32,568 nt of DNA from an uncultured Pelagibacteraceae bacterium (lineage in GTDB: Bacteria; Pseudomonadota; Alphaproteobacteria; Pelagibacterales; Pelagibacteraceae), in assembly GCA_902512765.1 (NCBI GenBank), contig CABXKF010000007.1, positions 1 to 32,568 on the forward strand, read 5' to 3'. Shown here in pieces: positions 9,008 to 15,206 of this stretch. The notes under the pieces were generated by a model. The model ran no database searches. It saw only the letters and a program-made list of their open reading frames with translations, and was not told the origin of the DNA. Numbering within the stretch: position 1 is the stretch's first letter; the number at the start of each line of letters is the position of its first letter. The translations under genes were made by a program, and so were the position numbers.

Positions 9008-9493
9008 ATGCCTTCATTTGATGTAATCAGTAAAATTAATTATCAAGAATTTGATAATGCCTTAGCTAATTGTTTAAGAGAGATTAGTAATCGATATGAT
9101 TTTAAAGGACTAAATATTTCAATTGAACGAAAAGATAAAAATATCACCACGCTCGCATCAGATGAGTTAAAGCTAAAACAAGTCAATGAACTGTTAGAAA
9201 CTCATCTTGTAAGAAGAAAAGTGGATCCAAGAGTACTAAGTGTTAAAAATTCAGAAGGTGCATCAGGTGGAACCATTCGACAGGTTAGTGAATTAAAAGA
9301 AGGAATAAGCCAAGAAAATGCAAAAAAGATCATTGGGGACATAAAGAAACTTAAGCTTAAAATACAGATTAAAATCCAAGGAGAAGAATTAAGAGTCGAG
9401 GGAAAAAAGAGAGATGACCTTCAAGATGCTATAGCCGCCATTAAAACTATTGATATAGGTTTACCAATTGAATTTATAAACTTTAGGGATTAA
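9008..9493 (+). CDS. YajQ family nucleotide-binding protein
   Basis: 161 residues starting MPSFDVISKINYQE with NRYDFKG, VRRKVDPRVL and GLPIEFINFRD, all hallmarks of YajQ (UPF0234). Family members bind nucleotides or RNA, and a Xanthomonas member was reported to bind cyclic di-GMP and to partner with a transcription factor. Full length. The gene ends 2 nt before the next gene's ATG, so the secreted-protein gene may be transcribed with it, although that gene appears to belong to a recombining cassette. Confidence 0.92.
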   Translation: MPSFDVISKINYQEFDNALANCLREISNRYDFKGLNISIERKDKNITTLASDELKLKQVNELLETHLVRRKVDPRVLSVKNSEGASGGTIRQVSELKEGISQENAKKIIGDIKKLKLKIQIKIQGEELRVEGKKRDDLQDAIAAIKTIDIGLPIEFINFRD

Positions 9494-9495
9494 TT

Positions 9496-10248
9496 ATGAA
9501 AAAACTTTTAGGGATCGTGGTTTTGGGTTTGATGATTTGTAATGTTGGTTTTGCTGCTGACTGGAAAATTAAAAATAAATGGAAAGTTTCATGTGGGATA
9601 GTTGATGATGAATCTTTAATGGTTAATGGAAAACCGAAAATCAAATATAATAGTAAAAATGAATTTAAATTAGAGAGTGTTGTTTTTAAATTAGACAAAG
9701 GAGACATAGGAAGCTGCCCTACAGATAAAAAACCTGGAAGTCATGGTGGATATCCTTATGCAGGTCGTCAAGAAATTACCCATAGATTACCTGTAGGTAA
9801 AACAATATTTGAAACAGATATTTATATAGAAGGTTCACCTCAGCATAGATCGACAGTTTTTCAAATACATGATGGTAGAAATAAAGGAGCACCACCTAGC
9901 TGGATTGGTGTTGGGATGGATTGGAAACTTAAATATAAATTTCCGAAGGGAGAGTGCTCACCTAAAAAATGTAAAAAGATAAAAACTGCTTTTTTAAAAC
10001 CTGGAAAAAAAAACAGATTTAAAGCAAGTATTAATTATCAAAAAAAATTAAAATCATTAACTGTTTTTTATTATTTAAATAATGAGATGATAGCTAAACA
10101 TATAGATGTGCCTTTATCTAAAAAAAAAACAGATGGACCATACGGACCAAGCAAACCTTATATTAAAATTGGTATTTATAGAATTGGAGAAACGGGCACA
10201 ACAAGTTTTGCTTACAATAATCTTGTAATTAAAAATAAGAAAAAATGA
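9496..10248 (+). CDS. Secreted protein resembling the polysaccharide-lyase/jelly-roll family
   Basis: A 250-residue protein with a clear signal peptide (MKKLLGIVVLGLM core, likely cut after GFA at residue 20). The body has alternating beta-strand-like segments and motifs such as STVFQIHDGRNKG, WIGVGMDWKLKY, GKKNRFKASINY and YIKIGIYRIGETG. These recall heparinase-I/alginate-lyase-like (PF14099-type) proteins, including a Gln-His pair (FQIHD) on a central strand. The fold assignment is moderate and catalytic activity is unproven. Its signal-peptide DNA (9496 to about 9530) recurs immediately after the stop codon (10245-10280), so the mature region is bracketed by direct repeats. Confidence 0.6.
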   Translation: MKKLLGIVVLGLMICNVGFAADWKIKNKWKVSCGIVDDESLMVNGKPKIKYNSKNEFKLESVVFKLDKGDIGSCPTDKKPGSHGGYPYAGRQEITHRLPVGKTIFETDIYIEGSPQHRSTVFQIHDGRNKGAPPSWIGVGMDWKLKYKFPKGECSPKKCKKIKTAFLKPGKKNRFKASINYQKKLKSLTVFYYLNNEMIAKHIDVPLSKKKTDGPYGPSKPYIKIGIYRIGETGTTSFAYNNLVIKNKKK

Positions 10249-10280
10249 AAAAACTTTTAGGGATCGTGATTCTGGGTTAA
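10245..10280 (+). repeat. Signal-peptide DNA fragment (second copy)
   Basis: ATGAAAAAACTTTTAGGGAT followed by CGTGATTCTGGGT encodes MKKLLGIVILG and then TAA. It matches the start of the gene at 9496 with about two differences in 34 bases. It begins on the stop codon of that gene (ATG overlaps TGA) and has no protein body behind it. It is a leftover or downstream boundary of a signal-peptide cassette, not a functional gene. Confidence 0.8.
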
Positions 10281-10291
10281 AAAGATATTAG

Positions 10292-10972
10292 ATGCCTAAA
10301 TATTTAAATCAAATCAAAGCCCTTAAAAAAATTAATAAATTTACTATTATCAGTAAAAAATTTTTAATTAATAAAGAAAATAATTTTGAAATTTATTATG
10401 CTCCGTTTGATTATATTAATCCTAAAGCAAAGATAATGATTGTGGGTATTACCCCTGGAATTCAACAAATGGAGCAAAGCTTTAAGGTAATCAATGAAGG
10501 AAAATCATTAAAAGACGTTAAAGATTTATCTAGCTTTAAAGGAAGTATGAGAACTCCTTTAATAAAATACTTAGATGAACTAAAGGTAAACAATATCTTA
10601 AAGATTAAATCATGTGAGAGTTTGTTCAATAAAGATAGTAAATATCTTCACTCTACTTCATTAATTAAATACCCTGTGTTTTATAAAGGGAATAACTATA
10701 CAGGGAGTGCAAATATTTTAAAAAAGGAAATACTTTTAGATTTTATTGAGAAAAATTTTTTAAAAGAATTAAAAACTTTTAAGAAATCTATTATTGTTCC
10801 TTTAGGTAATACTGTGTCATCTACTATTGAATATTTAAACAATAAGTATGATCTTAAATTAACTTGTTTTCTAAAAGGCTTTCCTCATCCATCAGGGGCA
10901 AATGCTAGAAAGAATATTCAATTTAAAGAAAATAGATCATCAATAATGAAATTATTAAAATCTAATAACTAG
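10292..10972 (+). CDS. Uracil-DNA-glycosylase-superfamily-like protein
   Basis: 226 residues. MIVGITPG (residues 49-56) fits the first UDG-superfamily motif (GxxPG type), and FPHPSGANARKN (His199) fits the second motif (HPS). The centre contains VPLGNTV, a typical UDG-fold strand. The first motif lacks the usual catalytic Asp/Asn after the PG, so glycosylase activity is uncertain. It may be an atypical member acting on damaged bases or nucleotides. It starts 11 nt after the orphan signal-peptide fragment and sits at the left edge of the repeat-rich region. Confidence 0.6.
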   Translation: MPKYLNQIKALKKINKFTIISKKFLINKENNFEIYYAPFDYINPKAKIMIVGITPGIQQMEQSFKVINEGKSLKDVKDLSSFKGSMRTPLIKYLDELKVNNILKIKSCESLFNKDSKYLHSTSLIKYPVFYKGNNYTGSANILKKEILLDFIEKNFLKELKTFKKSIIVPLGNTVSSTIEYLNNKYDLKLTCFLKGFPHPSGANARKNIQFKENRSSIMKLLKSNN

Positions 10973-11003
10973 CCACGCCTCAGTCTTATTGAATTTAGAT
11001 GTT

Positions 11004-11054
11004 GGATTTTATAGGATAACTAGAAACTAACTAGAAACAAAAGAGATAAATCAA
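11004..11054 (+). repeat. Paired half-site repeat, copy R1
   Basis: A 51-nt element starting GGATTTTATAGGATAACTAG. Its two half-sites, AACTAGAAAC at 11018 and 11029 (11 nt apart), are identical, and it ends GAGATAAATCAA. It aligns end to end with copy R6 (14915-14965). No gene start follows directly; the next gene is lrp, read towards it. Confidence 0.7.
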
Positions 11055-11069
11055 CTTAATATAATATCT

Positions 11070-11522
11070 TTATTCTACTCGTGAATATTCTGATTTAACT
11101 CTACGTAAAGGTATGGAGGTTTCAACTGAAGAAACACCATCTATTACAGTAAGTTTTTTTGTTAAAAAATCTTCAAATTCCTCAACGTCTTTAACCGCAA
11201 TTCTAATTAAGTAATCCTTAGCACCTGTCATTAACCAACATTCAACAACTTCAGGAAAATTTAAAATTTTTTTCTCAAATTTATCAAAATTTTTTGATTG
11301 TTGTTTTTCTAAGCTTATAAATATAAATGCAGGAAATTTGTAACCAAGTGAAGTTTCATCAATATTTATTGAATAATTTTTAATTATATTATTTTCTTCT
11401 AATTGGTTTATTCTTCTTGCGGTAGGAGCAATACTTAAATTTATTTTCTCACTAATATTTTGAAGTGTAGTTTTGCTGTTATTTTTAAGTATTTTTACAA
11501 TCTTTTTATCAACTTCATCCAT
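11070..11522 (-). CDS. Lrp/AsnC-family transcriptional regulator
   Basis: 150 residues. An N-terminal winged helix-turn-helix (DEVDKKIVKILKNNSKTTLQ, then SIAPTARRINQLEENNIIKNYS) is followed by a ferredoxin-like ligand/oligomer domain (ECWLMTGAKDYLIRIAVKD). The ATG is divergent from the DapA-family aldolase, 117 nt away. Lrp-type regulators often control the adjacent divergent gene in response to an amino acid, so it probably regulates the aldolase and itself (inference). The DNA-binding domain carries TAR in the recognition region, as in AsnC proteins. Confidence 0.9.
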   Translation of the reverse strand: MDEVDKKIVKILKNNSKTTLQNISEKINLSIAPTARRINQLEENNIIKNYSINIDETSLGYKFPAFIFISLEKQQSKNFDKFEKKILNFPEVVECWLMTGAKDYLIRIAVKDVEEFEDFLTKKLTVIDGVSSVETSIPLRRVKSEYSRVE

Positions 11523-11568
11523 ATTTTTAATAAATTTTATTAATATTTACAAAATATATTATAAAATT

Positions 11569-11594
11569 TACTAATATTCAACTATAAATTAGTA
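11569..11594. promoter_or_regulatory. Candidate operator dyad between lrp and the aldolase gene
   Basis: TACTAAT (11569-11575) and ATTAGTA (11588-11594) form an inverted repeat with a 12-nt spacer in the middle of the 117-nt divergent intergenic region. Lrp-type proteins bind such AT-rich dyads. The region is almost all A/T, so a 7-nt inverted repeat can arise by chance. Confidence 0.35.
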
Positions 11595-11639
11595 ATAATA
11601 GAGAAAATTTATTTTAAATTTCATGTAATTAATAATTAT

Positions 11640-12608
11640 ATGAATAAATCTAAATCATTTGATCCAATCTGGGTTCCAATTATTTCTCAATATCAAAACA
11701 CAAAAAATTTAGAGCTAGATGAAAAGCTTATTCAAAAACATATCAATTGGTTAGACCCACATGTAAAACAATTCTTGGTATGCGGAACTACAGGAGATGG
11801 ATGGAATTTAACTGATAAATTAATTTTAAATTGGTTAGATATATTAAATGATAACTCTTTAATCAAAAAAGATAACAAAATATTATTTGGAGTATTTGGA
11901 AAAACAACAGAAGATGTTCTAAGACGTGCAGATATCATAGAAAGACATATAGATAAAAATGGATCATCTGCAGGTTTTTTTGGATTAACTTTATGTGCTC
12001 CCGTTGACGAAAACATCAAACAAGAAGGAATTATTTCACATTTTAAGCTTATCATTGAAAATACACATTTACCAATTTCTATCTATCAATTACCTCAAGT
12101 AGTAAAATGTAAAATTGAACCTGAAACATTAAAAATATTAAAAGATAATTTTCAAGATAGAATTCAATTATTTAAGGATACTAGTGGTGAAGATGATGTT
12201 GTGAATTCTAGAATTAATTTTAATGATTTAATATTTTTAAGAGGAGCAGAAGAAAATTATTTTGATCATTTAAAACCTAATGGGAAATATGATGGATTTT
12301 TATTAAGCTCAGCAAATTGTTTTGGTAAAATTTTAAGAGAAATTTATAATAATGTTGCAAAGGGTAATTTTAAAGATGCAGAAAAAATGTCTGAGGAACT
12401 AAGCGATATAATTAGAATTTCATTCTCAGAAGGTCAAAAACTAGATTTTGGAAACCCTTTTTCTAATGTAAATAAAGCATTTGCTCATGTCTTAATTAAT
12501 AAAGATAATCTTAGTTGCAAAACATGTTTTGACAGAAATATACCTAATGAATTTTTAAATGATATGTTTCTATTGCTATCTAAATATAACTTAAGAAAAT
12601 CCTTATAG
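11640..12608 (+). CDS. Dihydrodipicolinate synthase/N-acetylneuraminate lyase family aldolase
   Basis: 322 residues of the class I Schiff-base aldolase family: FLVCGTTGDGWNLT (GTTG substrate loop, about 49-54), Tyr149 in SIYQLP, and Schiff-base Lys179 in IQLFKDTSG. Spacing of Tyr and Lys is as in DapA/NanA. It is longer and divergent from housekeeping DapA, and its genomic partner is an Lrp-type regulator rather than lysine genes, so a catabolic keto-acid or sugar-acid aldolase or dehydratase is more likely than lysine synthesis. Substrate unknown. The 3' end is followed by the repeat-rich gene-free stretch 12609-12943. Confidence 0.82.
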   Translation: MNKSKSFDPIWVPIISQYQNTKNLELDEKLIQKHINWLDPHVKQFLVCGTTGDGWNLTDKLILNWLDILNDNSLIKKDNKILFGVFGKTTEDVLRRADIIERHIDKNGSSAGFFGLTLCAPVDENIKQEGIISHFKLIIENTHLPISIYQLPQVVKCKIEPETLKILKDNFQDRIQLFKDTSGEDDVVNSRINFNDLIFLRGAEENYFDHLKPNGKYDGFLLSSANCFGKILREIYNNVAKGNFKDAEKMSEELSDIIRISFSEGQKLDFGNPFSNVNKAFAHVLINKDNLSCKTCFDRNIPNEFLNDMFLLLSKYNLRKSL

Positions 12609-12630
12609 GAATTTGTAAAATTTTGTGGGA

Positions 12631-12671
12631 TAACTATACCCAGAACTATACCAGATTGAGATAAATCAAGG
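12631..12671 (+). repeat. Paired half-site repeat, copy R2
   Basis: Half-sites AACTATACC at 12632 and 12644 (12 nt apart) are identical, then GAGATAAATCAAGG. It ends about 11 nt before the ATG of the stopped small ORF, the same spacing as R4 in copy B. Confidence 0.65.
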
Positions 12672-12682
12672 TTTGAAGTAGT

Positions 12683-12751
12683 ATGAATAAAGAAAACGCA
12701 AGTAAACTGTGGAAAATTATTCAGGAAGCTGGCGATTATTTGGGGGATTAG
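12683..12751 (+). pseudogene. Stopped copy A of the 75-aa orphan gene
   Basis: Encodes MNKENASKLWKIIQEAGDYL, then GD and a TAG. The first 20 codons match the gene at 14979-15206 (two or three changes), after which the sequence departs and stops. It may be a truncated relic or a 22-residue peptide in its own right. Two copies share the same stop, so the truncated form was itself duplicated. Confidence 0.7.
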
Positions 12752-12767
12752 AGGTTCAACCTAATCC
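12745..12767 (+). other. Hairpin overlapping the stop codon, copy A
   Basis: GGATTA pairs with TAATCC, a GA bulge follows, then GGT pairs with ACC around a TCA loop. The TAG stop lies inside. The same structure occurs at 13834-13856 with a GC bulge. There is no U-tract, so it is not a typical terminator. Confidence 0.45.
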
Positions 12768-12858
12768 ACATTAACCCACACTATTCTACAGTACTTATGC
12801 GGATATTTAAAAATTAACTTAAAATAAATCGCTTAAAGACTCGTCAATTTAATTAAAA

Positions 12859-12898
12859 AACTCGATCTATAACTCGATAATAAAAAGATAAATCAAAT
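12859..12898 (+). repeat. Paired half-site repeat, copy R3
   Basis: Half-sites AACTCGAT at 12859 and 12871 (12 nt apart), then AAAAAGATAAATCAAAT. It precedes the orphan ORF at 12944 by 45 nt and corresponds in position to R5 in copy B. Confidence 0.65.
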
Positions 12899-12943
12899 AT
12901 CTATTTTGATAAATATTCCTCACTGTTTGTGGTAAAATAATAA

Positions 12944-13714
12944 ATGGACACAGAAAAAAAAGAAAATACTTTTCAAATTGTTGGGCCAAAAAATATATTT
13001 CCTAAAGTTACATTGGTTGATCCAACAAATTCAAGTTACCTCTTATTTGCTCTTGAGATTGATCGCCGTCCACCTATTGGTTTTTTTATAGAAAGTCAGC
13101 TCAAAAAAAAAATTCTATCAAAACTGAAGAATGATGTAGTTAATTTAAGGAACAATTCTAAAGTAATAGATACGACAGTCTTTAAGGCTATGATTATTCC
13201 ACCTGGTCGAGGAGCGTTTTTAAAAAAACGCCCTAGTATAGAAATTGCAAAATTTGATGTCGTGATGTTAATCGAATTTGATACCCATGAATCTGCTAAA
13301 GAATTTCAAAAAAGTTTGGAATGGCAAAATATGGAAGAAACTTATAAATTAGAGTCCAAAAAATCACTGACAGTTACCGGTGTAAACGTTCGTCGTATAG
13401 GATCTGTTGACCATTCTAAAAAAGGAGTGTTTTTATTTAATTATTTTTATGCTGATCAAGTAAAACAAAATTTACAAGTATGGGAATATACTGCTGGTTG
13501 GTTTCAAGATCAAACAGGATTAGACAATTCTACTCTCATTTTGCCTGACCAGGTAAACGAAAGTTCTTATAAAATTATCAATCATTGCCGTTGGGATCAC
13601 CTGATAGATATATTGCCCTCCTTAATATTTAAAAAAAGTTTTAAGGAATTTGTACTAAACAATTTTGAAGCAAATAACGTGGCTGCAATGCCAATTCTTT
13701 ACAGATTGGCCTAA
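12944..13714 (+). CDS. Orphan protein, possibly with a dimeric alpha/beta-barrel-like domain
   Basis: 256 residues with no signal peptide and no membrane helix; I do not recognise the family. Two regions look like ferredoxin-like beta-alpha-beta units (for example FDVVMLIEFDTHESAKEF near 108-125, and YLLFALEIDRRPPIGFF near 31-47), recalling EthD/NIPSNAP-type dimeric alpha/beta-barrel proteins; this is only a resemblance. Tryptophans cluster near 180-187 (VWEYTAGWF). Local base use is somewhat more GC-rich than in the neighbours (for example GATCGCCGTCCACC), hinting at a different origin. It is bracketed by repeat copies A and B, so it looks like an inserted cassette. Confidence 0.65.
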   Translation: MDTEKKENTFQIVGPKNIFPKVTLVDPTNSSYLLFALEIDRRPPIGFFIESQLKKKILSKLKNDVVNLRNNSKVIDTTVFKAMIIPPGRGAFLKKRPSIEIAKFDVVMLIEFDTHESAKEFQKSLEWQNMEETYKLESKKSLTVTGVNVRRIGSVDHSKKGVFLFNYFYADQVKQNLQVWEYTAGWFQDQTGLDNSTLILPDQVNESSYKIINHCRWDHLIDILPSLIFKKSFKEFVLNNFEANNVAAMPILYRLA

Positions 13715-13720
13715 TTTGAA

Positions 13721-13760
13721 TAACTCGATAATAACTCGATAATGAAGAGATAAAACAAGG
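13721..13760 (+). repeat. Paired half-site repeat, copy R4
   Basis: Half-sites AACTCGATAAT at 13722 and 13733 (11 nt apart) are perfect tandem copies, followed by GAAGAGATAAAACAAGG. Confidence 0.65.
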
Positions 13761-13771
13761 ATTTTAATATT

Positions 13772-13840
13772 ATGAACAAAGAAAACGCAAGTAAACTCTG
13801 GAAAATTATTCAGGAAGCTGGCAATTATTTGGGGGATTAG
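13772..13840 (+). pseudogene. Stopped copy B of the 75-aa orphan gene
   Basis: Encodes MNKENASKLWKIIQEAGNYL, then GD and TAG. It differs from copy A at only one residue (Asp to Asn) and carries the same premature stop. Confidence 0.7.
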
Positions 13841-13856
13841 CGGTTCAACCTAATCC
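13834..13856 (+). other. Hairpin overlapping the stop codon, copy B
   Basis: Same stem as at 12745-12767: GGATTA/TAATCC plus GGT/ACC, with a GC bulge and TCA loop. All stem bases are identical in the two copies, so there is no covariation to prove an RNA structure. Confidence 0.45.
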
Positions 13857-13947
13857 ACATTAAACTGCATTAACCTACAGAACTTATGCGGATATTAAAA
13901 AGTTAGCTTGAAATAAATCGCTTAAAGACTCATCAATTTAATTAAAA

Positions 13948-13987
13948 AACTTGATCCCAAACTTGTAGAAAAAGAGATAAATCAAAT
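13948..13987 (+). repeat. Paired half-site repeat, copy R5
   Basis: Half-sites AACTTG at 13948 and 13960 (12 nt apart), then TAGAAAAAGAGATAAATCAAAT. It lies 52 nt before the ATG of the secreted-protein gene. Confidence 0.65.
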
Positions 13988-14039
13988 AGCCATTTTTAAG
14001 CAAATAGACTCATGGTTCAGGATTTGTTAGTCTTGGATT

Positions 14040-14879
14040 ATGAAAAAGCTTTTAGGAATCATAATTCTAGGTTTGTTGTTGAGTAGTAATGCTTATGCAA
14101 AAAAATATGCAGAAGTTATTTTTCAAAACGATCAATCAATTATATTTAAATCTAAACGCGGTTTATTTGCTGATAGTGATAAAAAATGGAACAGAAAAGT
14201 TAATCAAATAATGAGTATTTCCAAGATGCATTGTAATAGAATTAACAAAGATGCTTATTGGTTTAGAGGTTTAGCATCAGGACAAGGAAATTTTAAAGCT
14301 GGTGTGGACACTATGGATAATGATGATAGAAAAATTACTTATGCAATGTATAGAGTAATTTGTGCAAGCAGCGTAAATGAAGCAATAATAAATTTTAGAC
14401 AAAAAATCTCTATGTATAATTCTGAATTATCGAAAAGACCTAATAGTGTTTATAAAAATGATATAAGTAATTGGTATTCTGATATTAAATTAAAAAGTTC
14501 TGATTTTAATGTAGCTAAAGATAATTCAAATATCTCTAGTACAAACATTAGTTTCAACATCAAACAAAAAAAAGAACAGTGCACTGCAATAGGATTCAAA
14601 CCTGAAACAGAAAAGTTTGCTGACTGTGTTTTACGTTTAGTAGAACTTGACATTAAACAACAGCAATCAAACAAAATAGCAACAGCTCAAAATTCTGGTA
14701 ATGATGCGTTGGTTAAACAATTACAAAGACAACAATATGATAGAGGCACAGATGCTCTATTAAACCTTGGACAGCAATTATTAAATCCTGGAACAACTAA
14801 ATCAAATGTTTATATGCCTCAAACTCAACGTTGTACTATTCAAGGATTTGGAACGTTTGCTAAAATGGTTTGTAGATAA
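14040..14879 (+). CDS. Secreted orphan protein with MKKLLGI signal peptide
   Basis: 279 residues with a signal peptide (MKKLLGIIILGLLLSSNAYA, cut expected after residue 20). The middle is hydrophilic and helix-rich with no recognised domain. A Cys-containing segment, EQCTAIGFKPETEKFADCVL (about 180-200), looks like a short repeat motif of secreted SAR11-type proteins and is followed by a Gln-rich helix (QQQSNKIATAQNSG). The C-terminus ends RCTIQGFGTFAKMVCR; its cysteine pair could form a disulfide. A periplasmic or envelope role is likely; function unknown. The signal-peptide DNA recurs directly after the stop (14879-14911). Confidence 0.7.
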   Translation: MKKLLGIIILGLLLSSNAYAKKYAEVIFQNDQSIIFKSKRGLFADSDKKWNRKVNQIMSISKMHCNRINKDAYWFRGLASGQGNFKAGVDTMDNDDRKITYAMYRVICASSVNEAIINFRQKISMYNSELSKRPNSVYKNDISNWYSDIKLKSSDFNVAKDNSNISSTNISFNIKQKKEQCTAIGFKPETEKFADCVLRLVELDIKQQQSNKIATAQNSGNDALVKQLQRQQYDRGTDALLNLGQQLLNPGTTKSNVYMPQTQRCTIQGFGTFAKMVCR

Positions 14880-14911
14880 TGAAAAACTTTTAGGGATCGT
14901 GGTTCTGGGTT
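14879..14911 (+). repeat. Signal-peptide DNA fragment, frame-shifted copy
   Basis: Matches ATGAAAAAACTTTTAGGGAT and the following CGTGGTTCTGGGTT except that one A of the A-run is missing, so it would read MKNF and stop. It overlaps the last base of the upstream stop codon. It runs directly into the R6 repeat and has no protein body behind it. Confidence 0.8.
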
Positions 14912-14914
14912 ATA

Positions 14915-14965
14915 GGATTTTATAGGATAACTTGTAGAAAACTTGTAGCAAAAGAGATAAAACAA
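14915..14965 (+). repeat. Paired half-site repeat, copy R6
   Basis: A 51-nt element: GGATTTTATAGGATAACTTG, half-sites AACTTGTAG at 14929 and 14940 (11 nt apart), then CAAAAGAGATAAAACAA. It aligns without gaps to R1. The three differences inside the first half-site (A/T, A/T, A/G) recur in the second. Confidence 0.7.
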
Positions 14966-14978
14966 AAAATAGGTTAAT

Positions 14979-15206
14979 GTGAACAAAGAAAACGCAAGTA
15001 AACTGTGGAAAATGATACAGGAAGCTGGCGATTATCTCGTGGGGCAGCTGCCCGACCATCCAAATCACCCTAAAGGAAGAAACCCCTATGCTCATGTTGC
15101 AATTTGTGTCAAAGATCATTTCGATGCAAGCTACAAAGATATTCCAGATGAGAAATTTAATGAAGTGGTAAAGTATATTGAATTTTTAAAACAAAACCCT
15201 AGTTAG
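14979..15206 (+). CDS. 75-aa orphan protein (intact copy)
   Basis: Starts GTG at the position where both truncated copies have ATG: MNKENASKLWKMIQEAGDYL, then LVGQLPDHPNHPKGRNPYAH and a C-terminal helix (DIPDEKFNEVVKYIEFLKQN). Soluble, no signal peptide, His- and Pro-rich middle; no family recognised. The middle (CTCGTGGGGCAGCTGCCC) is markedly more GC-rich than the surroundings, suggesting acquisition. It follows R6 by 13 nt and overlaps the convergent threonine-aldolase gene by 8 nt. Confidence 0.65.
   Translation: MNKENASKLWKMIQEAGDYLVGQLPDHPNHPKGRNPYAHVAICVKDHFDASYKDIPDEKFNEVVKYIEFLKQNPS

Larger units (their letters stand above)
12631..12898 (+). repeat. 268-bp direct repeat, copy A (flanks the orphan ORF)
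   Basis: This element fills most of the gene-free stretch 12609-12943. In order it holds paired half-site motif R2, a stopped 22-codon copy of the small gene seen intact at 14979, a hairpin over the stop codon, about 90 nt without visible coding potential, and motif R3. Copy B (13721-13987) has the same order and nearly the same length. From the ATG to the end both copies are 216 nt and about 85-90% identical by eye. Bases 12899-12943 are the leader of the following ORF. Confidence 0.85.
13721..13987 (+). repeat. 267-bp direct repeat, copy B
   Basis: It fills most of the gene-free stretch 13715-14039 and starts 6 nt after the orphan ORF stop. Order: motif R4, stopped 22-codon ORF, hairpin, non-coding tail with ACTTATGCGGATATT, motif R5. 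It matches copy A from end to end. Bases 13988-14039 are the leader of the secreted-protein gene. Confidence 0.85.

Noticed and set aside
12745..12775. GGTTCAACC-like T-arm, possible tRNA or tmRNA remnant
   Set aside because: No 5-bp T-stem around a 7-nt loop, no acceptor or anticodon arm, no CCA; it folds better as the bulged hairpin described.
13214..13231. GCGTTTTTAAAAAAACGC palindrome as a terminator
   Set aside because: It lies inside the orphan ORF at an ordinary coding position and has no U-tract after it.
11004..14965. CRISPR array
   Set aside because: Repeats are diverged, irregularly spaced by hundreds of bases with genes between them, and no cas gene is present.
14910..15119. Minus-strand ORF of 69 codons across R6 and the 75-aa gene
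   Set aside because: Covers repeat sequence and the antisense of the small gene; no start context or domain.
10973..15206. Integron cassette array with attC sites
   Set aside because: Alternating repeat/gene order is similar, but the repeats are tandem rather than inverted, no attC core is visible and no integrase gene lies in the window.
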